Positions 54,154 through 63,021 of a DNA stretch of 64,000 bases are shown piece by piece; positions within the stretch are counted from its first letter, which is position 1, and every line of letters begins with the position of its first letter. The translations under genes were made by a program, and so were the position numbers. The notes beneath the pieces were generated by a model. It had not been told where the DNA came from, ran no database searches, and saw only the letters and a program-made list of their open reading frames with translations. The DNA is from Kribbella sindirgiensis (lineage in GTDB: Bacteria; Actinomycetota; Actinomycetes; Propionibacteriales; Kribbellaceae). Where the stretch lies: NCBI RefSeq assembly GCF_004331435.1, contig NZ_SJKA01000006.1, forward strand, positions 186,001 through 250,000, read 5' to 3'.

Positions 54154-55026
54154 CTAAACGGCCTGAGCTCGATAGTCGGCCAAAACGTTGTCAACGACTC
54201 GGAGATCTTCGGTGATGAGTGCCTTCCAGAGGGCCCAGCCGCGGGCGCGGGCCCAGGTGCCCGGATCCTGATCGACAGCATCCCGGAACGCGGCGCGCGA
54301 CGAGCCGGAGAAGAACGTGTAGGCGATGACCAGGTCGCAGGCCGGGTCGCCGACACCCGACGTACCGAAGTCGATCACGGCGGACAGTTGGCCGTCCTGG
54401 ACCAGCAGGTTGCCGTTGGCGATGTCGCCGTGGAACCACACGGGCGGCCGGTCCCATGACGTCGCCAGCGCCGTGTCCCAGACCTCACGCGCGAGGTCGG
54501 TGTCGATCCGGCCCTTCAGCACGGCGAGGGCCTCGAGCGTCTCGTCGTGGTAGTACTCCGGTGGCGCGCCGCGATGGAAGCTGTGCGCACCGGCGAGCGG
54601 TCCACCGGTCGCGTCGACGTCCTGCAGGGCCAGGATGAACGCCGCGATCGAGCGCGCGAAGTCGTCCAGATCGGTGATCCTCTCGACCGTCGCGGTCTCG
54701 CCCGGGATCCACCGCCGGATCGCCCACGGATACGGATAGCCCTCACCGGGCGCACCCTTGGCCACCGCCTCGGGAATCTCGACCGGCAGGTGCGGGCCGA
54801 GAACCGGCAGCCACCGGTGTTCCTTGTCGACTGCGGGCACGTAGCTCGAGTGCGTCGGCAGCCGTGCGGTCAGTCCGGAACCGAGCTGGTACGTGCGGTT
54901 GTCCCAGCCGTCGACCTTGACCGGCGTCACCGGCAGGTCGGCCCACTGCGGGAACTGCTGTGCGAGCAATCGCCGTACCAGCGCTGCGTCGATGCCGGCC
55001 CGGCCGTCCTGGTGAAATTCCGTCAC
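54154..55026 (-). CDS. Aminoglycoside phosphotransferase (APH)-family kinase
   Basis: About 290 residues from GTG 55026. The APH pattern is GWDNRTYQLGSGLTARLPTH (nucleotide Lys/Arg region), YPWAIRRWIPGETATV, catalytic VWFHGDIANGNLLV (Asp) and metal Asp in AVIDFGTSGVGDPACDL. It phosphorylates a hydroxyl of an antibiotic or a metabolite. Many chromosomal members are not resistance enzymes. Confidence 0.88.
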   Translation of the reverse strand: MTEFHQDGRAGIDAALVRRLLAQQFPQWADLPVTPVKVDGWDNRTYQLGSGLTARLPTHSSYVPAVDKEHRWLPVLGPHLPVEIPEAVAKGAPGEGYPYPWAIRRWIPGETATVERITDLDDFARSIAAFILALQDVDATGGPLAGAHSFHRGAPPEYYHDETLEALAVLKGRIDTDLAREVWDTALATSWDRPPVWFHGDIANGNLLVQDGQLSAVIDFGTSGVGDPACDLVIAYTFFSGSSRAAFRDAVDQDPGTWARARGWALWKALITEDLRVVDNVLADYRAQAV

Positions 55027-55067
55027 ACCGAGAAGGCTCCCGGAGCCCGGCGGCAGGCTCAAACGCT

Positions 55068-55508
55068 TTAGCTGCCGGCTTCAGCGACCGAGTCGGCGAG
55101 GAACTCCGAGATCGTCTTCAGCTCCTCGACGGAGCGGGTCGCCAGTACGGCGTGCATCCGCTCGCCCTGTTCGGCGTACAGCGGGACGAGCTTGTCCTGG
55201 ATCGCCTCCATCGACGGCGTGACGACCACCTTGCGCCGGTCGCGGGGATCGGGCCGGCGGGTGACGAAGCCGTGTGACTCGAGCCGGTCGATGACACCGG
55301 TGACCGTGCCCGACGTGAGGCCGGTGTGTTCGGCGAGCTGGCGTGGCGTCAGCGGCCCGTACGTCTGCAGCAGCGTCATGAACTGGGAGTCGCTGGCACC
55401 GAGTCCGACCCTCGCCGACACGGAGTGGTTGTACAGCACCACCTCGGCGATGAATCGGATCAGCCGCTGCTGGATCTCGCCGGCGAGCTCTTCACGAGTA
55501 CTGGTCAT
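55068..55508 (-). CDS. MarR-family transcriptional regulator
   Basis: 146 residues from ATG 55508. The winged helix is LTPRQLAEHTGLTSGTVTGV with RLESHGFVTRRPDPRDRRKV. It is divergent from an FAD monooxygenase gene with repeated TCCAAGATACT motifs (55547 and 55564) between the starts. It probably represses that gene until an aromatic or antibiotic-like ligand binds. Confidence 0.9.
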   Translation of the reverse strand: MTSTREELAGEIQQRLIRFIAEVVLYNHSVSARVGLGASDSQFMTLLQTYGPLTPRQLAEHTGLTSGTVTGVIDRLESHGFVTRRPDPRDRRKVVVTPSMEAIQDKLVPLYAEQGERMHAVLATRSVEELKTISEFLADSVAEAGS

Positions 55509-55546
55509 GGTCCGCCTCAGCATAGGGCTTGCATTTCTCTCGGATC

Positions 55547-55576
55547 TCCAAGATACTCGGATTTCCAAGATACTTG
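55547..55576. promoter_or_regulatory. Putative MarR operator repeats
   Basis: TCCAAGATACT occurs twice with 17-bp spacing (55547-55557 and 55564-55574). The second copy continues as CAAGATACTTG, an 11-bp near-palindrome. It lies in the 83-bp gap between the divergent marR and monooxygenase starts. Confidence 0.55.
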
Positions 55577-55591
55577 AAGGGATGAGAGATC

Positions 55592-56956
55592 ATGAGGGTG
55601 CTGGTGATCGGCGGCGGGACCGGCGGACTCGCGTTGGCGCACGGGCTGCGGCGGGCCGGGATCGAGGTGTCTGTGTACGAGCGCGACGCGCTGCGGACGG
55701 ACGGTCTGCACGGTTACCGGGTCGGGATCGACCCGGACGGCAGCCGGGCGCTGTACGCACTGCTGCCGACCGAGCTGTACGACACGTTCGTGGCCACCAA
55801 GGCGCGCGACCCGAAGTACTTCAACATGCTGACCGAGGATCTGAAGGAACTGCTCTCGCTGGAGCTGCCGGAGTCGACCGACCCGGTGGAGAGCGAGAAG
55901 TCGATCAGCCGGATGACCCTGCGGCAGGTGCTGCTGACCGGCCTCGACGGCATCGTGGAGTTCGGCAAGGAGTTCACCCGCTTCGAACAGCACGGTGACC
56001 ACGTGACGGCGTACTTCGCCGACGGCACGAGCGCGACCGGTGATCTCCTGGTCGCCGCCGACGGATCAGGTTCCCGGGTACGCCGCCAGTACCTGCCGCA
56101 GGCGAAGACCGAGGAGACCGGGATCGTGGCGATCGCCGGCAAGCTGCCGATCACCGCGGAGAGCGCGAAACTCGTGCCGCCGAAGGTGTTCGAGGGGATC
56201 ACGCTGGTCAACGCCCCGCGTGGTTTCGGCTGCATCCTGCACGTGATGGAGTTCCAGTGGGACCACGACGGGAACGTCAAGGACGGGATCGGCGGCAATA
56301 CCGAGGAGCTGATCCGGCGCTGGCCCGGCCTGCAGTTCGACAACACCCGTGACTACATCAACTGGGGACTGTCGGCGGCCAAGGACAAGCTGCCCGCGAA
56401 CATCATGGAGCTCCGCGGCGCGGAACTGATCAAGACGGCGCTGGACGTCACCCCCGGCTGGCATCCGAACCTGCGCCGGCTCTTCGAGCTGACCGATCCG
56501 GGGACCTGCTTCCCGGTGAACATCTGGACCTCGGTCCCGATCGACCCGTGGGAGAGCAGCAACGTCACGCTGCTCGGTGACGCGATCCACACCATGACGC
56601 CCGGTCGCGGCGTCGGTGCGAACACCGCGCTGCGCGATGCGGTGAATCTCTGCCGGAACCTGATCGATGTCCGTGACGGCAAGCAAGAACTGATCCCGGC
56701 CGTGCATGCGTACGAGGCTCGGATGATCGAGTACGGCTTCGACGCGGTGCTCAAGTCGCGTGCGCAGATGACGTCTGCCGATCCGGTGCACCAGCCGGGG
56801 ATCGGCCGGCTGGCGCTGGCCGGCCTGCGTACGGCGATGCGCGCGGTCAATCACCTGCCGCCGGCCAAGCGCCGGATGCGCGATCGGATGATGACGTTCC
56901 GCGGCGCCGATCGCGACGAGCTGACGCTGGACATCACCCCGGCGCCACAGCCCTAA
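55592..56956 (+). CDS. FAD-dependent monooxygenase
   Basis: 454 residues. The FAD Rossmann motif is VLVIGGGTGGLALAHGL; then LVAADGSGSRVRRQYLP (DG motif) and VTLLGDAIHTMTPGRGVGAN (GD motif), as in aromatic hydroxylases and TetX-like enzymes. It uses NAD(P)H and O2 to hydroxylate an unknown substrate. It is divergent from and probably repressed by the MarR protein. Confidence 0.9.
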   Translation: MRVLVIGGGTGGLALAHGLRRAGIEVSVYERDALRTDGLHGYRVGIDPDGSRALYALLPTELYDTFVATKARDPKYFNMLTEDLKELLSLELPESTDPVESEKSISRMTLRQVLLTGLDGIVEFGKEFTRFEQHGDHVTAYFADGTSATGDLLVAADGSGSRVRRQYLPQAKTEETGIVAIAGKLPITAESAKLVPPKVFEGITLVNAPRGFGCILHVMEFQWDHDGNVKDGIGGNTEELIRRWPGLQFDNTRDYINWGLSAAKDKLPANIMELRGAELIKTALDVTPGWHPNLRRLFELTDPGTCFPVNIWTSVPIDPWESSNVTLLGDAIHTMTPGRGVGANTALRDAVNLCRNLIDVRDGKQELIPAVHAYEARMIEYGFDAVLKSRAQMTSADPVHQPGIGRLALAGLRTAMRAVNHLPPAKRRMRDRMMTFRGADRDELTLDITPAPQP

Positions 56957-56966
56957 CTGACGCTGA

Positions 56967-57443
56967 CTAGCGCTGGCCGATGTGTTCGGAGACGGAGTCG
57001 AACACGCGGCCGACGGCGGCGAAGTCCTCGGGGCTCGCGAGGTCGACCAGGTTCTCCCGGACGCCCTCGACGTGGTACGGCGCGGCCTGCTCGAGCAGGC
57101 TGAAGCCCGCGTCGGTCAGCTCGGCCCAGACGCCGCGCTTGTCGCTCGTGCACGACGTACGGCGGACCAGTTCGGCCGCCTCGAGGCGGCCGACGGTGTG
57201 CGTCAGGCGGGATCGGCTCTGGTGCAGACGGTCGGCCAGGTCGGCCATCCGGAGCCGCCGGTCGGGCGCCTCGGAGAGCCTGACCAGGATCTCGTAGTCG
57301 TTGATACCGAGGCCGAACTGGCGCAGGTCGTCGTCGAGTTTGGCCATCAGGCGTGCGGTGCCCAGCAGGTACGCACGCCACGCGACCTGCTGCTCGGCGT
57401 TGAGCCACCGAGTCCCCCGGTCCATCTCAGTCTCCATCGTCAC
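56967..57443 (-). CDS. MarR-family regulator, divergent from yceI-like gene
   Basis: 158 residues from GTG 57443 (ATG 57437 or 57425 possible). Helix-turn-helix MADLADRLHQSRSRLTHTVG with wing RTSCTSDKRGVWAELTDAG. This is the type often paired with a YceI-family gene. Repeats TAGTTGACTTTTAAACC and GGTTGAAGTTTTAACTA in the gap (about 57464-57525) are inverted copies and probable binding sites. Confidence 0.9.
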   Translation of the reverse strand: MTMETEMDRGTRWLNAEQQVAWRAYLLGTARLMAKLDDDLRQFGLGINDYEILVRLSEAPDRRLRMADLADRLHQSRSRLTHTVGRLEAAELVRRTSCTSDKRGVWAELTDAGFSLLEQAAPYHVEGVRENLVDLASPEDFAAVGRVFDSVSEHIGQR

Positions 57444-57463
57444 GGGAACAGTGTAGCGGGAAT

Positions 57464-57525
57464 GTAGTTGACTTTTAAACCGTTACTGCCTACTGTCGTA
57501 GCCATCGGTTGAAGTTTTAACTATA
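57464..57525. promoter_or_regulatory. Inverted AT-rich repeats, probable MarR operators
   Basis: TAGTTGACTTTTAAACC on the left and GGTTGAAGTTTTAACTA on the right are near inverted copies. The AT content is unusual for this GC-rich window and marks the divergent promoters. Confidence 0.55.
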
Positions 57526-57575
57526 ACGGCTGCGTCGCCCCCGACCAGTACGCACTCCCTTCCCGAGAGGACCCC

Positions 57576-58145
57576 ATGAGCGACACCACCACCGGCACCC
57601 CGACCAGCACCATCCCCGGCCTGGTCGCCGGCACGTACGCCCTCGACACCGCGCACAGCGAGGTCGGCTTCACCGTCCGGCACCTGATGACCAAGGTCCG
57701 CGGCACCTTCCAGGAGTTCGGCGGCGAGATCGTCGTCAAGGACTCGATCGAGGAGTCCACCACCAGCGTCGCGATCGAGCTGGCGTCGGTGCACACCCGC
57801 AGCGAGCAGCGCGACGGTCACCTGCGCTCCGGCGACTTCTTCGACGCCGAGAACAGCCCGAAGATGACCTTCGTCAGCACCGCGATCAAGCCCGAGGGCG
57901 ACGACTACGTCCTGGCCGGCGAGCTGACCATCAAGAACGTCACCAAGCCGATCGAGCTCGCGGTCGAGTTCCTCGGTGTCGACCAGAACGCCTACGGCCA
58001 GACCGTCATCGGCTTCGAGGCCTCCGCGTCGATCAGCCGCAAGGAGTGGGGCATCGACTTCAACGTGCCGCTCGAGGGCGGCAAGCTCCTGATCGGCGAC
58101 AAGGTGGACATCCACCTCGACGTCCAGGCCGCACTGCAGGCCTGA
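57576..58145 (+). CDS. YceI-family protein (polyisoprenoid-binding type)
   Basis: 189 residues without signal peptide. The lipocalin-like YceI barrel is plain: GTYALDTAHSEVGFTVRHLM, HLRSGDFFDAENSPKMTFVS, and ISRKEWGIDFNVPLEGGKLL. It binds a long isoprenoid chain in the barrel. The divergent MarR gene probably controls it, a frequent pairing linked to stress in actinobacteria. Confidence 0.92.
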   Translation: MSDTTTGTPTSTIPGLVAGTYALDTAHSEVGFTVRHLMTKVRGTFQEFGGEIVVKDSIEESTTSVAIELASVHTRSEQRDGHLRSGDFFDAENSPKMTFVSTAIKPEGDDYVLAGELTIKNVTKPIELAVEFLGVDQNAYGQTVIGFEASASISRKEWGIDFNVPLEGGKLLIGDKVDIHLDVQAALQA

Positions 58146-58158
58146 TCCAAGCACTCCG

Positions 58159-58192
58159 CAGGACCCCGCACCTCACGAGGTGCGGGGTCCTG
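58159..58192. terminator. Bidirectional hairpin terminator
   Basis: 16-bp perfect arms (58159-58174 and 58177-58192), between the convergent yceI-like and GH13 genes. It overlaps the last codons of the GH13 frame. Confidence 0.7.
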
Positions 58193-59762
58193 CGTGTGTG
58201 ATCACGATTCCTTCGTTCGGGCGCAGGCTGCTGACCGACGCGGCTGCCGGCGGATGGGTGGACAGCACGATCCGGGCAGTGCTGGGCAGTGTGATCGGCT
58301 GATTGCTGCTCGAGAAGTTCAGGGCGACCAGGACGACGTTGTCGGCGGCTCGGCGTTCGAAGACCAGGACGTCGTCGGAGACCGACACCGTCCGGTATGA
58401 CCCGGATCGGAGCGCGGTCGACGTCTGCCTGAGCCGTAGGAGTGAGCGATAGAGCGTCAGCATGGAGTTGGGCGAGGTCCCCTGCGACGCGACGTCGGCG
58501 GATGGCGGATGGGGCTCGGTCGGTAGCCAGGGGGTGACGTGGTCCGGGCAGAAATCCGCGTGTGGCGTGGGTGCCCAGCGCATCGGCGTACGTTGCGGGT
58601 CCCGGCCCATCGCCTGGTCCGGTAGCCGGCGGGCCAGCGGATCCTGGAGTTGTGAGTCGGGGATCGCGATGTCGCACATGCCGAGTTCTTCGCCGTAGTA
58701 GAGGATCGGCGTACCGCGCAGGGTGAGCAGCAGCATGGCCGCGACCCGGGCCCGGGTCGGTCCGACTCGGGTGGCGATCCTGCTGCGGTCGTGATTGCCC
58801 GTCGTCCAGTTCGGCCAGGCGCCCGGGGGCAGCAGACTCTCGTACTCCTCGGCCAGGCCGGCGATGGCCGACGGCGTCCACGGTGCCGACAGCAGGTGCA
58901 TGTTGGACGGCAGGTCGATGCCGGCGTGGTAGCGCATCAGCTCGGCCAGCGGGAGGTATGTCTCGGACATCAGCACGGGGTCGCCGTGCTCAGCCAGCAC
59001 CGCTCGCAGTTCGGTGATGACCTCCACGATGTCGGGCTGGTCGGTGGAGTGGATCGGGAGCAGCGAGAGGTACGGATCGTCGCCCGGCAGCCAGTCGGGA
59101 TTCGGCGGGTTGTCGCGCCAGTGGGGATCCTTCAGCAGTTGCCGGAACGCGTCGATGCGGAACCCGTCGACACCACGCTGCAGCCAAGTGCGAAGTACGT
59201 CGTACTGCGCTGTGCGGACCGCTGGATTGCGCCAGTTGAGGTCCGGTTGCTCGGGGAGGTACGCGTGGTAGTAGTACTCACCGCGGTCGGCGTCGAACGT
59301 CCAGGCTGAGCCGCCGAAGAGCGACAGCCAATTGTTCGGTGGGCCGCCGTCGGCCGCGGGGGAGCGCCAGTAGTACCAGTCGGTGTGATCACGGCGTGAG
59401 CGCGATGCCTCGAACCACGGGTGCCGGTGGGAGGTGTGGTTCGGGACGAAGTCGACGAGTACGCGTAGGCCGTGCCGATGTGCCGCGTCGATCAAAGCTT
59501 CGGCGTCGGCGACGGACCCGAACAGCGGATCGACGCCGGTGTGGTCGGTCACGTCGTACCCGAAGTCGTCCATCGGTGACGGGTAGAACGGGGAGAGCCA
59601 GATCGCGGAGACGCCGAGATCGGCGAGGTAACCCAGGCGGCCGGTGACTCCAGCCAGGTCGCCGATGCCGTCATTGTTGCTGTCGGCAAACGATCGCGGG
59701 TAGATCTGGTAGATCGCGCCGGTCTGCCACCACGGTTGATCGGTCATGAGTACCTGTTTCAT
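58173..59762 (-). CDS. GH13 alpha-glucosidase/oligo-1,6-glucosidase family
   Basis: 529 residues. The four GH13 motifs are DFVPNHTS (I), DGFRIDAFRQLL (II, nucleophile Asp), MSETYLPL (III, acid Glu) and TGNHDRSR (IV). N-terminal WWQTGAIYQIYPRSFADSNN and YDVTDHTGVDPLFGS mark the oligo-glucosidase/trehalulose-type group (GH13_23/30/31-like). Its ATG overlaps the stop of the TauE gene (ATGA). It would hydrolyse alpha-glucosidic bonds in the cytoplasm. Confidence 0.9.
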   Translation of the reverse strand: MKQVLMTDQPWWQTGAIYQIYPRSFADSNNDGIGDLAGVTGRLGYLADLGVSAIWLSPFYPSPMDDFGYDVTDHTGVDPLFGSVADAEALIDAAHRHGLRVLVDFVPNHTSHRHPWFEASRSRRDHTDWYYWRSPAADGGPPNNWLSLFGGSAWTFDADRGEYYYHAYLPEQPDLNWRNPAVRTAQYDVLRTWLQRGVDGFRIDAFRQLLKDPHWRDNPPNPDWLPGDDPYLSLLPIHSTDQPDIVEVITELRAVLAEHGDPVLMSETYLPLAELMRYHAGIDLPSNMHLLSAPWTPSAIAGLAEEYESLLPPGAWPNWTTGNHDRSRIATRVGPTRARVAAMLLLTLRGTPILYYGEELGMCDIAIPDSQLQDPLARRLPDQAMGRDPQRTPMRWAPTPHADFCPDHVTPWLPTEPHPPSADVASQGTSPNSMLTLYRSLLRLRQTSTALRSGSYRTVSVSDDVLVFERRAADNVVLVALNFSSSNQPITLPSTARIVLSTHPPAAASVSSLRPNEGIVITHAGPRTS

Positions 59763-60484
59763 TGGAAGGCCGCGGCAACCGTGGCCGCGGCGGTCAGTGC
59801 GAGCAGGGTGAGCAGTGCCGTCTCGTAGCGGGCGGGGGTGAGGAGTCGGAAGACGAGCTTGCCGAGGGCCCAACCGCAGACGCCTGCCGCGATGAGGATC
59901 GGGACGCCGGGCGGTGGGTGCCAGGCGCCGGTGAGGCCGAGCAGCGCGAGCGAGAGCGGCAGTCGGATCAGGTTGGCGGCAACGATGGTGTCGCGGATCG
60001 TCCTGGCGTCGTCGTGACGGTGCATCAGGTAGAGCAGCAGCGGTGGACCTCCTGCCGTTGTTGCTGCGGTCAGGGCGCCCCAAGCGAATCCTGCCGCCGG
60101 ACCCAGCCAGAGGTTGGTGACGACGATCCGGCGGCGCCGTAGGCGGTTGATGATTGCCAGGACGACGCTGGCTGCGATGGCCACCTGCAGCACCCTTGTG
60201 GGCAGCCGTGCCAGCAGTACTGCTCCGACGGCCAGGCCGGGGGCTGCGGAGAGACACACGACGCGCAGATCGGCCAGCGCCGGCCGCGGACGACTGCGAT
60301 TGCCGAAGAGCGTGAGGCTGTCGACCACCGCACCGACGATGGTGATGGTGGTGACGGCCTGCACTGGTCCGAGGAGCGCGGACAACACCGGAGCGCTCAG
60401 CAGGGCGAAGCCGAAGCCAGTGCTCGACTGCAGGCCGGCGCTGACCAGGAGCACAACGGCGATCACTGCGAGGGATTCCTGCAC
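59759..60484 (-). CDS. Sulfite exporter TauE/SafE-family membrane protein
   Basis: About 241 residues from GTG 60484 (ATG 60535 is the longer choice). Seven or eight hydrophobic segments. STGFGFALLSAPVLSALLGP, TIVGAVVDSLTLF and AAGFAWGALTAATTAGGPPL are the usual repeat motifs of the TauE/SafE family, which move organosulfonates or related anions. It is coupled to the GH13 gene and divergent from a Crp/Fnr gene with a FNR-like box between. Confidence 0.87.
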   Translation of the reverse strand: MQESLAVIAVVLLVSAGLQSSTGFGFALLSAPVLSALLGPVQAVTTITIVGAVVDSLTLFGNRSRPRPALADLRVVCLSAAPGLAVGAVLLARLPTRVLQVAIAASVVLAIINRLRRRRIVVTNLWLGPAAGFAWGALTAATTAGGPPLLLYLMHRHDDARTIRDTIVAANLIRLPLSLALLGLTGAWHPPPGVPILIAAGVCGWALGKLVFRLLTPARYETALLTLLALTAAATVAAAFQ

Positions 60485-60519
60485 GCACAGGACGGTAGGA
60501 GAGGCGCGGCAGGACGTCC

Positions 60520-60533
60520 GTATCAGTTGATAC
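60520..60533. promoter_or_regulatory. CRP/FNR-like box
   Basis: GTATCAGTTGATAC is palindromic except at its two central bases and matches the FNR/CRP-type TTGAT/ATCAA architecture. It lies between the divergent TauE and Crp/Fnr genes, 15 bases before the GTG of the latter. Confidence 0.55.
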
Positions 60534-60547
60534 ATCACAATGGGTCT

Positions 60548-61174
60548 GTGACCGACTACCGGTTGGCTGACGTTCCTTTGTTCGCAGCCCTCGCTCCTGA
60601 GATGTGTCGCAAGCTCGAACAGCTGAGCCGCGTCCGGCAGGTCCCGCGGGGGACCGTACTTGCTGTCGAGGGTGAGCCGGTCGACCGCCTCTTCGTCGTG
60701 CACGCAGGGCGGGTCGCGGCCTATCGGCACGCCGAGTCCGGCCGTCAGGCCCACATCCGCACGGACGAAGCGCCGGTGGTGATCGACAAGGCCACTGCGA
60801 TCGCCGGAGACTCCCACCTGTTCACCTGGACGGTGTTGGCGGACGCCGTCGTGCGCAACCTGCCACGTGAGGTCTTCGGGGAGCTCCTGCAGACCGAGGC
60901 GTCGGTCGCGCTGCAGGCGGCGCGGCATCTGGCGACGCAGGCCAATCAAGCGCGTGACGACTACCTGACCGCGGCGACGGACAGTGCGCAGAGGCGGGTC
61001 CTGCAACGGCTGCGGTCGCTGTCCGACCCTGCTGGGACTGTGCGGCTTCCGGATGGGCAGGCCGGATTGGCGGACGAGCTAGGGCTCACGCGGGTGACCG
61101 TCAGCCGGGCGCTACATCAGCTGACCGACGACGGCCGGATCAGCATGCGTGGACGGATCATTCGGCTCAGCTGA
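60548..61174 (+). CDS. Crp/Fnr-family transcriptional regulator
   Basis: 208 residues from GTG 60548. A cyclic-nucleotide-like beta barrel (VPRGTVLAVEGEPVDRLFVV, HAGRVAAYRHAESG) is followed by a C-terminal HTH (GLADELGLTRVTVSRALHQL). The four Cys of true FNR are absent. It likely autoregulates through the box at 60520 and may control the TauE-GH13 operon. Its last bases overlap the convergent TetR gene. Confidence 0.88.
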   Translation: MTDYRLADVPLFAALAPEMCRKLEQLSRVRQVPRGTVLAVEGEPVDRLFVVHAGRVAAYRHAESGRQAHIRTDEAPVVIDKATAIAGDSHLFTWTVLADAVVRNLPREVFGELLQTEASVALQAARHLATQANQARDDYLTAATDSAQRRVLQRLRSLSDPAGTVRLPDGQAGLADELGLTRVTVSRALHQLTDDGRISMRGRIIRLS

Positions 61175-61766
61175 GCACCATGCGGTGCGCGAGGTCGGCG
61201 TACAGCTTGCCGAGGGCTGCTGGGTCGCCGCGGTGGGGGGTGTACCAGCGGGCTACGTCGATGGACAGCGACAGTACGGCGAGGGTGGTGCCGGGCAGGT
61301 CGGCGACGTCGAAGGAGCCGTCCTGTACGCCGTCTGCCAGCACCTGCTCGATCTGGGCGGAGATGGCGCGGCGGATCGTGGCGACCTCGGCCAGATGTTC
61401 GGGGCTCAGTGCTGCCAGTTCGTACTGGACGACGCGCGCGATCGTGTGGTGCTGCGCGTGCCAGGCAGTGAAGGCAGCGACCAGCGAGCGCAGCCGGTCG
61501 GCGGGGGCCGGGCCGGTGTCGGCGGAACGCAGTACGTCGAGGGCCGCGTTGTGGCCGTACAGGCTGATCTCGAAGAGCAGGCGTTCCTTGGACGGGTAGT
61601 GCACGTACAGGGCGGCCGGGCTCATCCCGGCGCGGGAGGCGATGTCGCGGGTCGTCGTGGCCTGGTAACCGCGTTCCGCGAACGCGTCGACGGCGCCGGT
61701 GAGCAGCCGGCGAGCTGCGGCCGGTTGAACGTGCTCCCACACCAGGGGATCGGTGACTGCGGACAC
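61167..61766 (-). CDS. TetR-family regulator of fatty-acid genes
   Basis: 199 residues from GTG 61766. Helix-turn-helix LLTGAVDAFAERGYQATTTR followed by IASRAGMSPAALYVHYPSKE. It is divergent from an acyl-CoA dehydrogenase gene, and an 18-bp palindrome lies in the gap, so it probably represses that operon in the absence of acyl-CoA. The longer frame to 62006 overlaps that gene and is rejected. Confidence 0.9.
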   Translation of the reverse strand: MSAVTDPLVWEHVQPAAARRLLTGAVDAFAERGYQATTTRDIASRAGMSPAALYVHYPSKERLLFEISLYGHNAALDVLRSADTGPAPADRLRSLVAAFTAWHAQHHTIARVVQYELAALSPEHLAEVATIRRAISAQIEQVLADGVQDGSFDVADLPGTTLAVLSLSIDVARWYTPHRGDPAALGKLYADLAHRMVLS

Positions 61767-61793
61767 GTTGACACCTTGCACCAAACGCGTGAA

Positions 61794-61811
61794 GCTAAGC
61801 AAGCGCTTAGC
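61794..61811. promoter_or_regulatory. TetR operator (fatty-acid type)
   Basis: GCTAAGCAAGCGCTTAGC has perfect 7-bp arms GCTAAGC/GCTTAGC with a 4-base centre. It lies in the 97-bp gap between the divergent tetR and dehydrogenase genes. Confidence 0.65.
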
Positions 61812-61863
61812 GAAGCGGAAAATCGTACACAGCGCCACTCGTCTCATGCCTTGGGGAGGCCCC

Positions 61864-63009
61864 ATGGAGCGCGTCATCTTCAACGAGGACCACCACGCAT
61901 TCCGAGCCAGCGCGAAGGAGTACTGCGAGCGCTCGCTGGTGCCGCGGATGGACCAGTTCCTCGAAGAGAAGACGATCGACCGCGCCGCCTGGCTGGAGGC
62001 CGGCAAGCAGGGCTTCCTCGGGCTGGACGTGCCGGAGGAGTACGGCGGCTCGAGCGTCGGCGACTACCGCTTCAACCAGGTCTTCGCCGAGGAGGTGTCG
62101 AAGGTCTCCGCGTCGCTGTCGAGCTGCTTCGGCATCCATTACGACTGCGCCGCGCCGTACTTCGTCGACCTCGGCACCGAGGAGCAGAAGCAGCGCTGGC
62201 TGCCCAAGTTCTGCTCCGGTGAGTACGTCGCCGCGATCGGGATGACCGAGCCGTCGGGCGGCTCCGACCTCGCCGCGCTGAAGACGACCGCGAAGAAGGC
62301 CGACGGCGGCTGGGTGCTGAACGGGTCGAAGACCTTCATCACCAACGGCGACATGGCCGACCTGGTCATCGTCGCCGCCCGCACCGACCCGTCCAAGGGC
62401 GCGAAGGGCATCACGCTGTTCGTGGTCGAGGAGGGGATGGAGGGCTTCGCTCGCGGCCGGAAGCTCGACAAGGTCGGCCAGACCGAGTCCGGTACGTCGG
62501 AGCTGTTCTTCGAGGACCTGTTCGTCGGTGACGACAACGTGCTCGGCGAGATCGACCGCGGCTTCATCCACATGATGGAGCGGCTGGCGCAGGAGCGGAT
62601 CGGCGCCGCCGTGTCGAACATCGCGCACGCGACCCAGATCCTCGACGAGACGATCGAGTACGTGAAGCAGCGCAAGGCCTTCGGCCAGTCCGTCGGCTCG
62701 TTCCAGTACAACAAGTTCCTGATCGCCGAGCTCGTCACCAAGGTCGAGGTCACGCAGGCGTACGTCGACAACGGCGTGGTCGCGCACGACGAGGACCGGC
62801 TGTCCGCGGTGGACGCCGCGAAGACCAAGTGGTGGAGCGCCCACGTCCAGAACGAGGTACTGGACGCGTGCGTCCAGCTGCACGGCGGGTACGGCTACAT
62901 GAACGAGTACCGGGTGGCCCGCGCCTGGCGCGACGCCCGCGTGACCAAGATCTGGGCCGGCTCGAACGAGATCATGAAGGAACTCATCGGCCGCGACCTG
63001 GGCCTCTGA
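61864..63009 (+). CDS. Acyl-CoA dehydrogenase
   Basis: 381 residues from ATG 61864, with GGGGAGG upstream. FAD/acyl-CoA signatures are AIGMTEPSGGSDLAALKTTA, GWVLNGSKTFITNG, QRKAFGQSVGSFQ, LHGGYGYMNEY and WAGSNEIMKELIGRDLGL. The catalytic Glu would be in the YGYMNEY-to-WAGSNEIM part. It starts beta-oxidation of a medium- or long-chain acyl-CoA. The thiolase gene follows 12 bases later. Confidence 0.93.
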   Translation: MERVIFNEDHHAFRASAKEYCERSLVPRMDQFLEEKTIDRAAWLEAGKQGFLGLDVPEEYGGSSVGDYRFNQVFAEEVSKVSASLSSCFGIHYDCAAPYFVDLGTEEQKQRWLPKFCSGEYVAAIGMTEPSGGSDLAALKTTAKKADGGWVLNGSKTFITNGDMADLVIVAARTDPSKGAKGITLFVVEEGMEGFARGRKLDKVGQTESGTSELFFEDLFVGDDNVLGEIDRGFIHMMERLAQERIGAAVSNIAHATQILDETIEYVKQRKAFGQSVGSFQYNKFLIAELVTKVEVTQAYVDNGVVAHDEDRLSAVDAAKTKWWSAHVQNEVLDACVQLHGGYGYMNEYRVARAWRDARVTKIWAGSNEIMKELIGRDLGL

Positions 63010-63021
63010 AAGGGAACTGAC

